From Clostridia bacterium (GTDB taxonomy: Bacteria; Bacillota; Clostridia; TANB77; CAG-508), in assembly GCA_022798335.1 (NCBI GenBank), contig JAAWMH010000021.1, positions 1 to 40,039 on the forward strand: a stretch of 40,039 nucleotides of DNA, written 5' to 3'. The notes beneath the pieces were generated by a model. That model was not told where the DNA came from, ran no database searches, and was given only the letters and a program-made list of their open reading frames with translations. Both the position numbers and the translations under genes were made by a program. Shown one piece after another: positions 16,928 to 25,635 of the stretch. Every line of letters starts with the position of its first letter. The first letter of the stretch is position 1.

Positions 16928-18176
16928 ATGGGAAAAGTACTAGGAATTATTGCAGAATATAACCCTTTTCACAATGGGCATTTATATCATATTCAAGAAT
17001 CTATAAAACAAGCTAAAGCAGATAGTGCTATTTGCGTTATTTCTGGTAACTTTGTACAAAGAGGAAACACCTCTATTATTAATAAATGGACTAAAACCAA
17101 AATGGCAATTTTAAATGGAGCAGATTTAGTTATTGAGCTACCAACTGTTTATAGTACTTCTAGTGCAGAGAACTTTGCAGAAGGTGCTATAAAACTATTA
17201 AACTCTTTAGGAATTGTTGATATTGTTTCTTTTGGAATGGAAACAAATGATTTAGCCACTTTAAATAATATTGCAAATGTGCTATATGAAGAGCCAAAAG
17301 AATATATTACAATGCTTAACCATGAACTAGGAAAAGGGCTTTCTTTCCCAAAAGCAAGAGAAAATGCTTTAATGGTATATTTAAACGATGTTAAAAGATA
17401 TGTAAATGTAATGCAAGGTGCTAATAATATTTTAGCCATTGAATATTTAAAAGCACTAAAAAAACAGAAAAGTACTTTAACGCCAATTGGAATAAAAAGA
17501 GAAAAAGTATTATATCATGATGAAATGATTGTAGACGATTTTGCAAGTGCCACAGCTATTAGAAAAATGATTTCTAATAGACAATTTGACGATATTAGAA
17601 AAGTTATTCCACATTCTTCTTATGTTTTGTTAGGTCAAGAGCTAAAAAAAGGTCATTATGTTTTAGACTTATCTAAGTTTCAAAAAGAAATTATATATGT
17701 TTTAAGAAAAATGACCATAGAAGAAATTAAAAACTTACCAGATGTGTCAGAAGGTTTAGAAAATGCAATTAAAACTGCTGCCGATTCTTGTAATAATATT
17801 ATCGATTTAGTAAATATGATTAAATCAAAAAGATATACTCAAACTAGAATTCAAAGAATTTTAGTTTATGCATTACTTGGAATTACACAAAAAATGATGG
17901 AAACTTCTAAAAAAACAATTCCTTATGTGCGAATACTTCGGTTATAGTGAAAAAGGAAAAAAATTAATGTCTGAGATGATGCAAAAAAATCCTAAACTTA
18001 ATATGGTAACTTCTGTAAAAAAATTCTTAGAAACCTCTAAAAGTAAAGCACTAAAAGATATGTTAACATTAGATATTTATGCAAGTAATGTATATACATT
18101 AGGTTATGAAAAAGATTCCTGGTCTAACTTAGATTATACAAATAAAATTATTACCATAAATGACATGAAAGGATAA
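16928..18176 (+). CDS. tmcAL: tRNA(Met) cytidine acetate ligase TmcAL, +1 shift at CGG 17939
   Basis: Makes N4-acetylcytidine at the wobble base of elongator tRNA-Met from acetate and ATP. The nucleotidyltransferase signature is GIIAEYNPFHNGHLYHI near the N-terminus, with ISGNFVQRG and SATAIRKM later. ATG 16928 follows AAAGGAGG. After 337 residues (PYVRIL) frame 0 meets CGG 17939-17941 and stops at 17945-17947. Skipping C gives Gly338 and RILGYSEKGKKLMSEM, as in the family's C-terminal domain, to 18176. Total 415 residues, normal. A separate gene for the last 80 residues would be contrary to the family. The restored stop is five bases before coaE. Confidence 0.92.
17939..17942 (+). other. CGG frameshift site in tmcAL (CGGT read as Gly)
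   Basis: CTT-CGG-TTA-TAG in frame 0; CTT-(C)-GGT-TAT-AGT in the shifted frame restores the conserved Leu-Gly of the C-terminal domain. Confidence 0.8.
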
Positions 18177-18181
18177 AATAC

Positions 18182-18766
18182 ATGATTATTGGAATAACAG
18201 GAAGTTCAGGTGCTGGAAAAAGTACAGTATGTGAACTTTTGCAAAAGTTATATCATGCTAAAATTATTAGTGCAGATAAAATTGCAAAAGAATTATCTCA
18301 AAAAGGAACAGCTTACTTAGCACAAATTGTAGAAAAATTTGGAAATCACATTCTTTTAGAAGATGGCGAACTTAATAGAAAAGCTTTGGCAAATATCATT
18401 TACCAGAACGAAGAAAAAAGAAAACTTTTAAATGATTGTACTTTTGAGTACATAAAAAAAGAAATTATGGACAAAATAAGCATAGAAAAAGCTAGTATAA
18501 TAGCAATAGACGCACCACTTTTATTAGAAGCAAATTTAGAAAAAATATGTGATATTACCATTGCTGTTATTGCTAAAAATAGAGAAGCTCAAATAAATAG
18601 AATTCTTCAAAGAGATAACATAGATAAAGCTCATGCTGAAGCAAGATTAAGCGCTCAGCACCCTAATGAGTTTTATCAAAAAAAATGTCAATATACCATT
18701 GTAAATGATGAAAAAATAGAAGATATTGAAAGCCAAGTAAATGAAATTATAAAAGCATTGAAATAA
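18182..18766 (+). CDS. coaE: Dephospho-CoA kinase
   Basis: 194 residues. It phosphorylates dephospho-CoA in the last step of coenzyme A synthesis. P-loop GSSGAGKST is at 7-15, the conserved Asp is in IISADKIAKEL, DAPLLLEANLEK matches the lid/substrate block, and the R-rich RILQRD follows. The length fits. It begins five bases after the restored tmcAL stop and is likely co-transcribed with it. Confidence 0.95.
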   Translation: MIIGITGSSGAGKSTVCELLQKLYHAKIISADKIAKELSQKGTAYLAQIVEKFGNHILLEDGELNRKALANIIYQNEEKRKLLNDCTFEYIKKEIMDKISIEKASIIAIDAPLLLEANLEKICDITIAVIAKNREAQINRILQRDNIDKAHAEARLSAQHPNEFYQKKCQYTIVNDEKIEDIESQVNEIIKALK

Positions 18767-18887
18767 ATAACTACATAGCTTTTGTTACAATATTATTACA
18801 ATTACATAACATTTTCGTAACAATATTGAATTAAATCTTTAATTAATATATACTCTATTTATACATAAGAGAAAGGGGAAAAGCCAC

Positions 18888-19427
18888 ATGGAAACTTTTG
18901 CAGATTATATTTTATCTGAAAAAGATTGGATAAAAAAAATGGAAATTATGCACTATTTAAAGAAAAAAACTGGTGTGTTTTTTGATAAATCTGTTATTTT
19001 TAAAGCATTATTAACAAAATTATTTTTAGACAATACCGATTTGGGTTTAGATGAAAATATTGTAATAACTGCTTGTTTACTATGTAATTGTAAAAAAAGT
19101 AATAGTCCCCAAGAATTAGATAAAATTAAGTCATATGCTAAAGAAGGAGCAGAGTATTTAAGTGAACTTGGTTTCTCTGATAGATTTTGTAAAATTTGCG
19201 AAGAAGTAAATAGGTACAGTGGTAGCACTCCTAGAGAAAAAGAAAGCGATATTTTAGAATTAGTAGATCAATTTGGTGGAATGTTATTAGATAGACCAGA
19301 AAGAATTGCTTTTAATGTGGATGAAGCCTTAGTATTATTAGAATATAGAAACTTAAAAGATAAAGAAAATTATTATTTAGAGCAATTTAAAAAATTCATT
19401 GTTGAAATGCAGGAGGTGCTAGTATGA
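18888..19427 (+). CDS. Unknown soluble helical protein
   Basis: 179 residues, predicted all-helical, no signal or membrane segment. The region ITACLLCNCKKSNSPQELDKIKSYAKEGAEYLSELGF has the shape of a degenerate HD-domain core, but the HD pair itself is absent, so an enzymatic role is not claimed. GAAAGGGG precedes the ATG. It overlaps the next gene by four bases (ATGA), so the two form a coupled pair. The upstream 120 bases contain TTGTTAC and GTAACAA half-sites in inverted order, a possible operator. Confidence 0.65.
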   Translation: METFADYILSEKDWIKKMEIMHYLKKKTGVFFDKSVIFKALLTKLFLDNTDLGLDENIVITACLLCNCKKSNSPQELDKIKSYAKEGAEYLSELGFSDRFCKICEEVNRYSGSTPREKESDILELVDQFGGMLLDRPERIAFNVDEALVLLEYRNLKDKENYYLEQFKKFIVEMQEVLV

Positions 19428-19663
19428 GTCAAATAGAAAAACCTAGTATAGACTATATAAAAGGTAACTTTAATAGCTCTAAAATAGCAGATCCAAATAG
19501 TACCATAGCTTATATTACTATGGCAAGAGATAGTTTAGCATCTATTAGAACTGCACAATTAGATAAGCAAGCTAAATTACTATCTATGCAAAATGAACGT
19601 AACTCTACACCAATTGTTACAGCAGCAGATATTATAGCAGCTAGAGAAGAAGATGAAAGATAA
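19424..19663 (+). CDS. Unknown small soluble protein, coupled to the previous gene
   Basis: 79 residues. The start overlaps the preceding stop (ATGA), with AGGAGG 10 bases upstream inside that gene. No known domain; Ser/Ala-rich with a charged end (AAREEDER). The overlap suggests joint translation and perhaps a complex of the two products (inference). Confidence 0.6.
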   Translation: MSQIEKPSIDYIKGNFNSSKIADPNSTIAYITMARDSLASIRTAQLDKQAKLLSMQNERNSTPIVTAADIIAAREEDER

Positions 19664-19682
19664 TTATAAAAACTTACAAAAG

Positions 19683-19718
19683 AAAAAGATTGGCTTTAAG
19701 TTAGACCAATCTTTTTTT
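19683..19718 (+). terminator. Rho-independent terminator
   Basis: Arms 19683-19693 and 19706-19716, followed by a T-run. Confidence 0.85.
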
Positions 19719-19755
19719 AAAGGAACTATATAAGAAGAAGGGAACGAAGAATAAA

Positions 19756-20949
19756 ATGCAAGAAATGTTTGCAGATTTGCATGTACATATTGGAAGATCA
19801 GAAAAAGGAAAACCAATTAAAATAACAGCTGCTAAAAGTTTAAACTTTGCTAATATTGCCAAAGAATGTAGTGATAGAAAAGGAATTCAAATTGTTGGTA
19901 TTATAGACTGTGCTTCACCTTATGTTATTGAAGATATTGAAGAATTTTTAAAAACAGGAGAAGCCTATGAAATTGAAGATGGAGGTATTATCTATAAAGA
20001 TAAGGTTTGTATTATTTTAGGAAGTGAAATAGAAACCTCAGAAATAAATGATAATGGAAAAACTGGTAGTGCACATAATTTATGCTATTTTCCAAAACTT
20101 GCCGATATAAAAGCATTTTCAAAAGAAATGAGTAATTATATAAAAAATATGACACTAAGTTCTCAAAGGGCTTGTATTTCTGCCTATGAACTAATTGATA
20201 TTGTAGAAAAATATCATGGAATATTAATTCCTGCTCATGTTTTTACACCACACAAAAGCTTTTATGGTAATTGTACTAGTAGATTAGAACGAATTTTTAA
20301 AGAAAAATTTCCTAAAATTTTTGCTGTAGAATTAGGTTTAAGTTCAGACACTTACCTAGCAGACCAAATTTCAGAACTAGAGGCTAGAACCTTTGTAACC
20401 AACTCAGATGCACATTCTCTTCCTAAAATTGCAAGAGAATACAATAAAGTATTATTACAAGATATTTCTTTTAAAGAATTACAAAAAGCCTTAAAAAATG
20501 AAGATGGAAGAAAAGTATTAACTAATTATGGATTAGATCCAAAACTTGGAAAATATCATAGAACTTATTGCGAAGAATGTGATAAACCAATTGAAGGAAA
20601 TCCACCTATTACTATGTGCCCATATTGTCATGGAAATAATATTACAATGGGAGTACTAGATAGAATTATAACAATTCGTGATAAAGAAAAAACAATTAGC
20701 CCTAAAAATAGATCACCTTATGTTTATCAAGTTCCACTTACTTTTGTTCCTGGGCTTGGTGCTAAAACAATAGACAAACTTCTAAATAGCTTTGAAACAG
20801 AAATGAATATTTTACATAAATTATCAGAAGATGATATAGAAGCAGTTGTGGGAGCAAAAGTTGCTAAAACAATTGTTGCTGCAAGAAGTGGAGGAGTAAC
20901 TATCCATTCAGGAGGTGGAGGAGTTTACGGAAAATTAACAGTAGGATAA
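19756..20949 (+). CDS. EndoQ-like PHP-domain endonuclease (TIGR00375 type)
   Basis: 397 residues. N-terminal PHP metal-dependent phosphoesterase: DLHVHIGRS near residue 6, the His of HNLCYFP, IPAHVFTP, and TNSDAHS near 218. A zinc ribbon (CEECDKP...CPYC, about 272-295) follows, then a helix-hairpin-helix region (VPGLGAKTIDKLLNSF, about 335). This order matches the archaeal endonuclease Q / TIGR00375 family, which cuts 5' of deaminated bases and is found in few bacterial groups. It suggests a repair route for uracil and hypoxanthine in DNA. Family assignment is good; activity is inferred. Confidence 0.82.
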   Translation: MQEMFADLHVHIGRSEKGKPIKITAAKSLNFANIAKECSDRKGIQIVGIIDCASPYVIEDIEEFLKTGEAYEIEDGGIIYKDKVCIILGSEIETSEINDNGKTGSAHNLCYFPKLADIKAFSKEMSNYIKNMTLSSQRACISAYELIDIVEKYHGILIPAHVFTPHKSFYGNCTSRLERIFKEKFPKIFAVELGLSSDTYLADQISELEARTFVTNSDAHSLPKIAREYNKVLLQDISFKELQKALKNEDGRKVLTNYGLDPKLGKYHRTYCEECDKPIEGNPPITMCPYCHGNNITMGVLDRIITIRDKEKTISPKNRSPYVYQVPLTFVPGLGAKTIDKLLNSFETEMNILHKLSEDDIEAVVGAKVAKTIVAARSGGVTIHSGGGGVYGKLTVG

Positions 20950-21007
20950 GTTCTAAATCTCATTTTTATTTCATATCTTTATGTATAACTACTATAGGAG
21001 GAATAAA

Positions 21008-21652
21008 ATGAGAGTAACACCTAAGAAAAACTCAAAAATATTAGCTATTTTAATAAAACATATAAAAGATAATTTAAAAGCATACCTAATTGTTTCTAGT
21101 ATCTTACTAATTGGTATTATTTTAGGTGTACTTTTTGTAAACAGTCTGCCACAAGAAAAGTCACAAGAAATTCAAACTTATTTAACCGATTTTACAACCT
21201 CTGTAAAAGATGGAAATGCTATTGATAATGGGCAATTACTAAAAAAATCTATTACAAATAATATTATTTTAACTTTACTTATGTGGTTTGTAGGTTCTAC
21301 TGTTATTGGTATTCCAATTGTTTTAGGAATAGTAGCTTTTAGAGGCTTTTGCTTAGGATATACTATTTCGTCAGTAATTGCTGTATGGGGAATAGGAAAA
21401 GGCACCTTATTTTTTGTATGTAGTATGTTACTACAAAATTTAATTTTTCTGCCTTGTATGCTTGCTTTAGCCGTAAGTGGTATTAAATTGTATCAATCTA
21501 TTATGAAAGATAAAAGAAAAGAAAATATAAAATTTGAAATTTTTAGACACACAATTTTCTCTATTATCATTTTTCTTTTCCTATTATTATCTTCCTTTAT
21601 AGAAACATATATATCTACTAATTTATTAACATTTTATATACCTTATTTGTAA
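21008..21652 (+). CDS. spoIIM: Stage II sporulation protein M-like membrane protein
   Basis: 214 residues with about four to five transmembrane helices. The SpoIIM/DUF95 block VGSTVIGIPIVLGIVAFRGFCLGYTISSV is central. In sporulating Bacillota SpoIIM is part of the DMP peptidoglycan machine needed for engulfment. ATG 21008 is chosen because AGGAGG (20997-21002) lies just upstream; an earlier in-frame ATG at 20981 has no ribosome site. It fits a spore-forming host. Confidence 0.88.
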   Translation: MRVTPKKNSKILAILIKHIKDNLKAYLIVSSILLIGIILGVLFVNSLPQEKSQEIQTYLTDFTTSVKDGNAIDNGQLLKKSITNNIILTLLMWFVGSTVIGIPIVLGIVAFRGFCLGYTISSVIAVWGIGKGTLFFVCSMLLQNLIFLPCMLALAVSGIKLYQSIMKDKRKENIKFEIFRHTIFSIIIFLFLLLSSFIETYISTNLLTFYIPYL

Positions 21653-21785
21653 AAAATTTTATTTTTTAGCAAAATCTATTTACATTTTTGAATTATTTTG
21701 ATATAACATATAGCATATAGAATTTATGTAAATTGGTAAAAAGTGCTATTTAGCATTTAATATATAGAGATAGGAGTAACTAAGA

Positions 21786-22667
21786 ATGGAAAAACAAATC
21801 AAATTATTTTTAGAATTTCTTCAAAATGAAAAAAAATTATCAGATAATACTTTACAATCATATCAAAGAGATATTATTCAGTTTGAAGAATATGTAGAAA
21901 AAAACAGAATTAACTATGCTAAAATGCGTCAAGAAGATATGAAGGAATATTTAGCTTATTTAACTCAAGCTGGAAAGAAAACTTCAACAATCTCTAGAAA
22001 TTTAGCATCTCTACGAGCTTTTTATCAATTTTTAATTAGAACTAGAAAAGTAAAACATGATCCAACAGAAGATATTCAATCTCCAAAAGTAGAAAAAAGA
22101 GTTCCAAGTGTACTTACCTCACAAGAAGTAGAACTATTATTAGACCAACCAAAAGATGTTGATTTAAAAGGAACTAGAGATAAAGCAATGTTAGAATTTG
22201 CTTATGCTACTGGAATGAGAGTAACTGAAATTATTTCTTTAGATATAGAAGATATTAATGTAGAAGAAGGGTTTGTTATTTGCAAACAAGGTTCTAAACA
22301 AAGAAATATTCCATTAGGTTCTTTATCTCTAAAAGCTGTCAAAGAATATGTAGAAGAAGCAAGACCAGTCTTAATAAAAAATGAAAAAGAAAAGGCATTA
22401 TTTGTTAATGTTAATGGAAAAAGACTAACAAGACAAGGTTTCTGGAAAATAGTAAAATTCTATAAAGAACAAGCTCATATTACCAAAGACATTACACCAC
22501 ACGTATTAAGACATTCTTTTGCAACTCATTTATTACAAAATGGAGCAGACTTAAAAGCAATTCAAACAATGCTTGGACATTCAGATATATCATCAACACA
22601 AGTATATATGCAATTTCAAGATTCTGGTTTAAAAGATATTTATCAAAAAGCACACCCACGTGCATAA
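21786..22667 (+). CDS. xerD: Site-specific tyrosine recombinase XerD
   Basis: 293 residues. N-terminal SAM-like DNA-binding domain (about 1-90), then a catalytic domain with Arg in ATGMRVTEI, Lys in KQGSKQRNIPL, His-x-x-Arg in TPHVLRHSFATHLL, His in MLGHSDISST and Tyr in TQVYMQ. Size and spacing are those of XerD, which resolves chromosome dimers at dif with XerC. Its position next to spoIIM matches Clostridia gene order. Confidence 0.92.
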   Translation: MEKQIKLFLEFLQNEKKLSDNTLQSYQRDIIQFEEYVEKNRINYAKMRQEDMKEYLAYLTQAGKKTSTISRNLASLRAFYQFLIRTRKVKHDPTEDIQSPKVEKRVPSVLTSQEVELLLDQPKDVDLKGTRDKAMLEFAYATGMRVTEIISLDIEDINVEEGFVICKQGSKQRNIPLGSLSLKAVKEYVEEARPVLIKNEKEKALFVNVNGKRLTRQGFWKIVKFYKEQAHITKDITPHVLRHSFATHLLQNGADLKAIQTMLGHSDISSTQVYMQFQDSGLKDIYQKAHPRA

Positions 22668-22719
22668 CTTTATAAATCATAAAAATTTACATATACAATA
22701 TCATTTTCTATTATAAAAG

Positions 22720-22760
22720 AAAATCCTTATCAAGAATTTAACCTTGAAAAGGATTTTTTA
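22720..22760 (+). terminator. Terminator of xerD
   Basis: AAAATCCTT (22720-22728) pairs with AAGGATTTTT (22749-22759), with inner CAAG/CTTG pairing and a T-run. Confidence 0.8.
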
Positions 22761-22783
22761 TATATTTTATATTCCTACTTTTC

Positions 22784-23011
22784 TTACACTTTAGGTGGCA
22801 AATATTCAATAATATCTCCAATTTCACAATGAATTGTTTTACAAATTCTTGCTAATAAGTTTAAATCTACTTTTTGCATATCATTATTGCAATACTTTAA
22901 TAATTGTTTATAATGAATTTGTGCATTTCTAGATAAACTAGAACGACTAATATTATTTTTTTTCATGTATTCATCTAATTTTAAGTTTACTTCTCCCCAT
23001 TCTTCCAACAA
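22784..23011 (-). CDS. Cro/CI-type helix-turn-helix regulator
   Basis: 75 residues, a single HTH domain of the short Xre-like type: LDEYMKKNNISRSSLSRNAQIHYKQLLKYC and ICKTIHCEIGDIIEYLPP. The start is TTG (23011 or the adjacent one just upstream), with GAGGTG 4-8 bases before. No ATG lies near, and an internal ATG would cut the first helix. It faces a 366-base region with repeated TTAGGTAATATAA sites, which may be its operators (inference). Confidence 0.8.
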   Translation of the reverse strand: MLEEWGEVNLKLDEYMKKNNISRSSLSRNAQIHYKQLLKYCNNDMQKVDLNLLARICKTIHCEIGDIIEYLPPKV

Positions 23012-23031
23012 TATTCACCTCTTTTTTTGTT

Positions 23032-23250
23032 AATATTATCACCTAAAATAACTATAAAACAATTAGTAATAGGCATACTAGCCATCAGCATAGAAAATGT
23101 ATTCGTTAATATTAATATTTTAGGTAATATAAAATTACTTTATAAGAATCTATCATACGTTTGAAAAATATTACAAAACTATTACAAAAACATTACAAAT
23201 AAGAAACTTTAAAATAAAACATTTGCAAACACTATTAGGTAATATAATAT
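23032..23250. repeat. Three operator-like copies of TTAGGTAATATAA
   Basis: Forward copies lie at 23118-23135 and 23234-23250 and an inverted, slightly diverged copy at 23032-23049, right upstream of the HTH gene. Spacing and orientation suggest regulator binding sites between the divergent HTH gene and the prepilin-like gene. Confidence 0.5.
23170..23199 (+). repeat. Three ATTACAAA iterons phased at 11 bases
   Basis: ATTACAAA begins at 23170, 23181 and 23192. Exact 11-base spacing puts the copies on one helix face, as in cooperative operators. Confidence 0.5.
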
Positions 23251-23377
23251 ATATACATACAGTGCATACAAACCTACTAGCAATAATTTTATAAAACATG
23301 AAAATATTGCTAAAAAATGTATGAAAACAAAAGAAAAGTACATAATACTTATAAAAAAGACAAAGGAGAAAAAAGAA

Positions 23378-23558
23378 ATGTTAAACAGAGAAAACTATCA
23401 AAACCGGAATTGCTATGAAGCATAAACCATCTATAAGTAGTAAAACTGCTAATTCAGCTGGTATAACTTTAATTGCGCTAGTAGTTACCATCGTAGTGAA
23501 TTTGGTTTCTTATGACAAGAATAGAAAATATAGTAATTTAGTGGGTTTCAGCCTATAA
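23378..23558 (+). CDS. Short prepilin-like protein with +1 shift at CGG 23405
   Basis: A strong ribosome site (AAAGGAGAA) precedes ATG 23378. Nine codons (MLNRENYQN) lead to CGG 23405-23407; frame 0 ends after six more codons. Skipping C gives GIAMKHKPSI and then NSAGITLIALVVTIVVNLV, the type IV prepilin-like methylation/hydrophobic motif common in gut Clostridia. The protein stops at 23558 after 59 residues, shorter than the usual pseudopilin, so it is probably a truncated remnant. An internal ATG (23415) could start it without a shift but lacks a ribosome site. Confidence 0.55.
23405..23408 (+). other. CGG frameshift site in the prepilin-like gene
   Basis: AAC-CGG-AAT in frame 0 becomes AAC-(C)-GGA-ATT-GCT, joining the translated start to the prepilin motif. 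Confidence 0.6.
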
Positions 23559-23751
23559 TTTATATAGATTTATAATGGAATTGTTATTGTAAAAGATAAT
23601 AATTCTATTTTTTATTATATCTAAGAGATAAATTTAACAATAATTATAAAAAGTATTTTAAAACTTCGGGAAAAATGATATTATATGTTAAGAAGATATC
23701 AACAAATATATAGAAATGAAAACGAATTTGATAAACAGGAGGAAAAAAATA

Positions 23752-24747
23752 TTGGAAACAATGAATAATGAAATGATAGAAATCAATCAAAACTCAATTA
23801 AAGATAAAATTTATATAGTTCGAAATCAAAAAGTGATGATTGACAGTGACTTAGCCGAAATTTATGGATATACAACAAAAGCATTTAATCAACAAGTAAA
23901 AAATAATATTGAAAAATTTGAAGAAGATTTCCGATTTCAATTAACGGACGATGAAGTTTCAAAAATATCGAGGTCAAAAAATTTGACCTCGATGCAAACA
24001 AAAGGAAAAAGGGGCGGAAGAACTTATAATCCATATGTTTTCACAGAACAAGGCATATATATGCTAATGACTGTACTTAAGGGAGAATTGGCAACTCGTC
24101 AAAGCAAAGCACTTATTAGAATATTTAAAGAAATGAAGGATTATTTAATTGAAGCAGAAGGAATTATTGGACAAAAGGAATTATTGAGACTTTCTATACA
24201 AACTACAGAGAATACTAGATCCATCAAGAAGATAGAAGACGAAATGGCAACTAAAAAAGATTTAATTAGAGTTATGAAAAACTTTATTGATACTAATATG
24301 TTTAAGGAATTTTTAATTCTTAATGGACAAACGGTAGAGGCGGATATAGCATATGCAGAAATTTATAGCTTAGCAAAAGAAAATATATATGTTATAGATA
24401 ACTATATTGGGTTAAAAACATTAGCATTATTAAAAAATGTACGAAATAATGTTAAAATAACTATTTTTAGTGATAACATAGGAAATACTTTACACAAATT
24501 AGAATATAAAGATTTTATTAAAGAATATCCAAATATAGATATATCCTTCAAAATAACAGATAATATATATCATGATAGGTATATAATAATAGATTACAAG
24601 TCAAAATCTGAACGAATATATCATTGTGGGGCATCTTCTAAGGATGCTGGTAAACGAATTACTACTATAGCTGAAGTAAAAGATACTAAAATGTATTATC
24701 CGATGATTGATGCATTACTTACAAATAAGAATTTGGCTTTAAAATAA
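23752..24747 (+). CDS. ORF6N-domain protein with PLD-like C-terminus
   Basis: About 331 residues. The N-terminal 110 form an ORF6N DNA-binding domain (IYIVRNQKVMIDSDLAEIYGYTTKAFNQQV, FTEQGIYMLMTVL). A middle coiled coil (about 140-180) follows. The C-terminal part has NIYHDRYIIID and HCGASSKDAG, resembling one half of a phospholipase D-type (HKD) site with Arg in place of Lys. The likely start is TTG 23752, nine bases after AGGAGG (23737-23742). ORF6N proteins occur on phages and mobile elements. What it cuts, if anything, is not visible. Confidence 0.75.
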   Translation: METMNNEMIEINQNSIKDKIYIVRNQKVMIDSDLAEIYGYTTKAFNQQVKNNIEKFEEDFRFQLTDDEVSKISRSKNLTSMQTKGKRGGRTYNPYVFTEQGIYMLMTVLKGELATRQSKALIRIFKEMKDYLIEAEGIIGQKELLRLSIQTTENTRSIKKIEDEMATKKDLIRVMKNFIDTNMFKEFLILNGQTVEADIAYAEIYSLAKENIYVIDNYIGLKTLALLKNVRNNVKITIFSDNIGNTLHKLEYKDFIKEYPNIDISFKITDNIYHDRYIIIDYKSKSERIYHCGASSKDAGKRITTIAEVKDTKMYYPMIDALLTNKNLALK

Positions 24748-24761
24748 AGAAAATAAAAAAT

Positions 24762-24800
24762 GCTTTAGATTTAGAAATAAGTCTAAGGCTTATTTTATGG
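24762..24800 (+). terminator. Terminator of the ORF6N gene
   Basis: GCTTTAGA (24762-24769) and TCTAAGGC (24782-24789), followed by TTATTTTA. Confidence 0.6.
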
Positions 24801-24889
24801 AATTTTTTGTCTACATTAATAAAAGGTAAGTTACTTAAATAATAAAAGAAAAACGCTTGAAACTAAAAATGAAGGCAAATAAAAGGAAA

Positions 24890-25227
24890 GAACTTCTAAC
24901 AGAGAACTTGCTAGATTATATGCAAATGTAGATGCTTTTACATAAGGCATAGCATTTGCATATAGAAGAACAGCTACTAGAGTAGAAAACTACTTTGGTG
25001 GCTGTTCTTTTTCGTTAAAGTTGCTAAAGGGCAACTTTGGCGAAAACCTAAAAAATATGAGTAGTATTTTTTAGGCAAAGGGGTGTGGGGTGTCCCTGCC
25101 ACACTAACACTTTTTAAAGCGATAAGCGAAAAAAGTGTTGTAGTGTGTTACAATACCCAGCTAAAAAGCAAAAATTTTTATTGGCTTATGGTATTTATTC
25201 CAGAGCCGAGCAAGGAGGTTATGTGAA
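24890..25227 (+). other. MobV-type oriT region with hairpins and nic site
   Basis: This gene-free stretch holds several hairpins: GAACAGC/GCTGTTC (about 24968-25012), AAAGTTGC/GCAACTTT (about 25017-25037) and CCTAAAAAATA/TATTTTTTAGG. The key one is AACACTTTTT (25106-25115) with AAAAAGTGTT (25130-25139). Directly after it comes TAGTGTGTTA (25141-25150), identical to the pMV158-type MobV nick core (cut after TAGTGTG, between 25147 and 25148). A relaxase start follows at 25228, as in MobV elements. Confidence 0.75.
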
Positions 25228-25575
25228 ATGAGTTATGCAATAATTAGAAACACAAAATACAAAAGAGAAAATCTAAAAGGAATATTTAGACACAACGAAA
25301 GAAGAAATAAGAATTATTCAAATGATAATATAGATAAAGAAAAATCATATTTGAATTATTCAATAAAACAACCAAGATATAGTTACGAAAAAGAATTTGA
25401 TAGAATAAGAGAAGAATATAATTTAAAAGGGCAAATAAAAACAGTAAGTAATATAGCTTGTGAATATATAATTACATCTGATAAGCAATTTTTTGAAATA
25501 ATAGGCGAAGAAGAAACAAAAAGATATTTTGAAACTGCATATCATTTTGTATTTAAAGCCAAACAAATAAGATAA
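25228..25575 (+). pseudogene. MobV/Pre relaxase, truncated after the N-terminus
   Basis: 115 residues matching the start of plasmid recombination/mobilisation enzymes: MSYAIIRNTKYKRENLKGIF, RHNERRNKNYSN, YEKEFDRIREEYNLKGQIK, CEYIITSDKQFFEIIGEEE. Full-length members exceed 300 residues and carry a metal-binding His triad downstream; this copy stops before it. It lies right after an oriT with GGAGG and a good start. A dead relaxase with an oriT that other MobV relaxases might still use in trans is the simplest reading. Confidence 0.8.
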
Positions 25576-25635
25576 ATTTTACCAAAAATATTGCTATCTA
25601 AATAACGCTTATGGTAAAATAAAGAAAGGAAACAG

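Noticed and set aside
1251..18176. Plain pseudogene or sequencing-error explanation for the broken fba, smpB, uvrB and tmcAL frames
   Set aside because: All breaks are the same C before a whole Gly codon in the frame being read, often at a conserved Gly, and the genes are otherwise undamaged. Not fully excluded without reads.
23012..23260. CRISPR array in the repeat-rich gap
   Set aside because: Repeats are 8-13 bases, AT-rich and irregularly spaced; no unique spacers of constant size and no cas genes.
23716..23751. ATG 23716 as start of the ORF6N gene
   Set aside because: It lies before the AGGAGG at 23737-23742; the TTG at 23752 is at proper distance.
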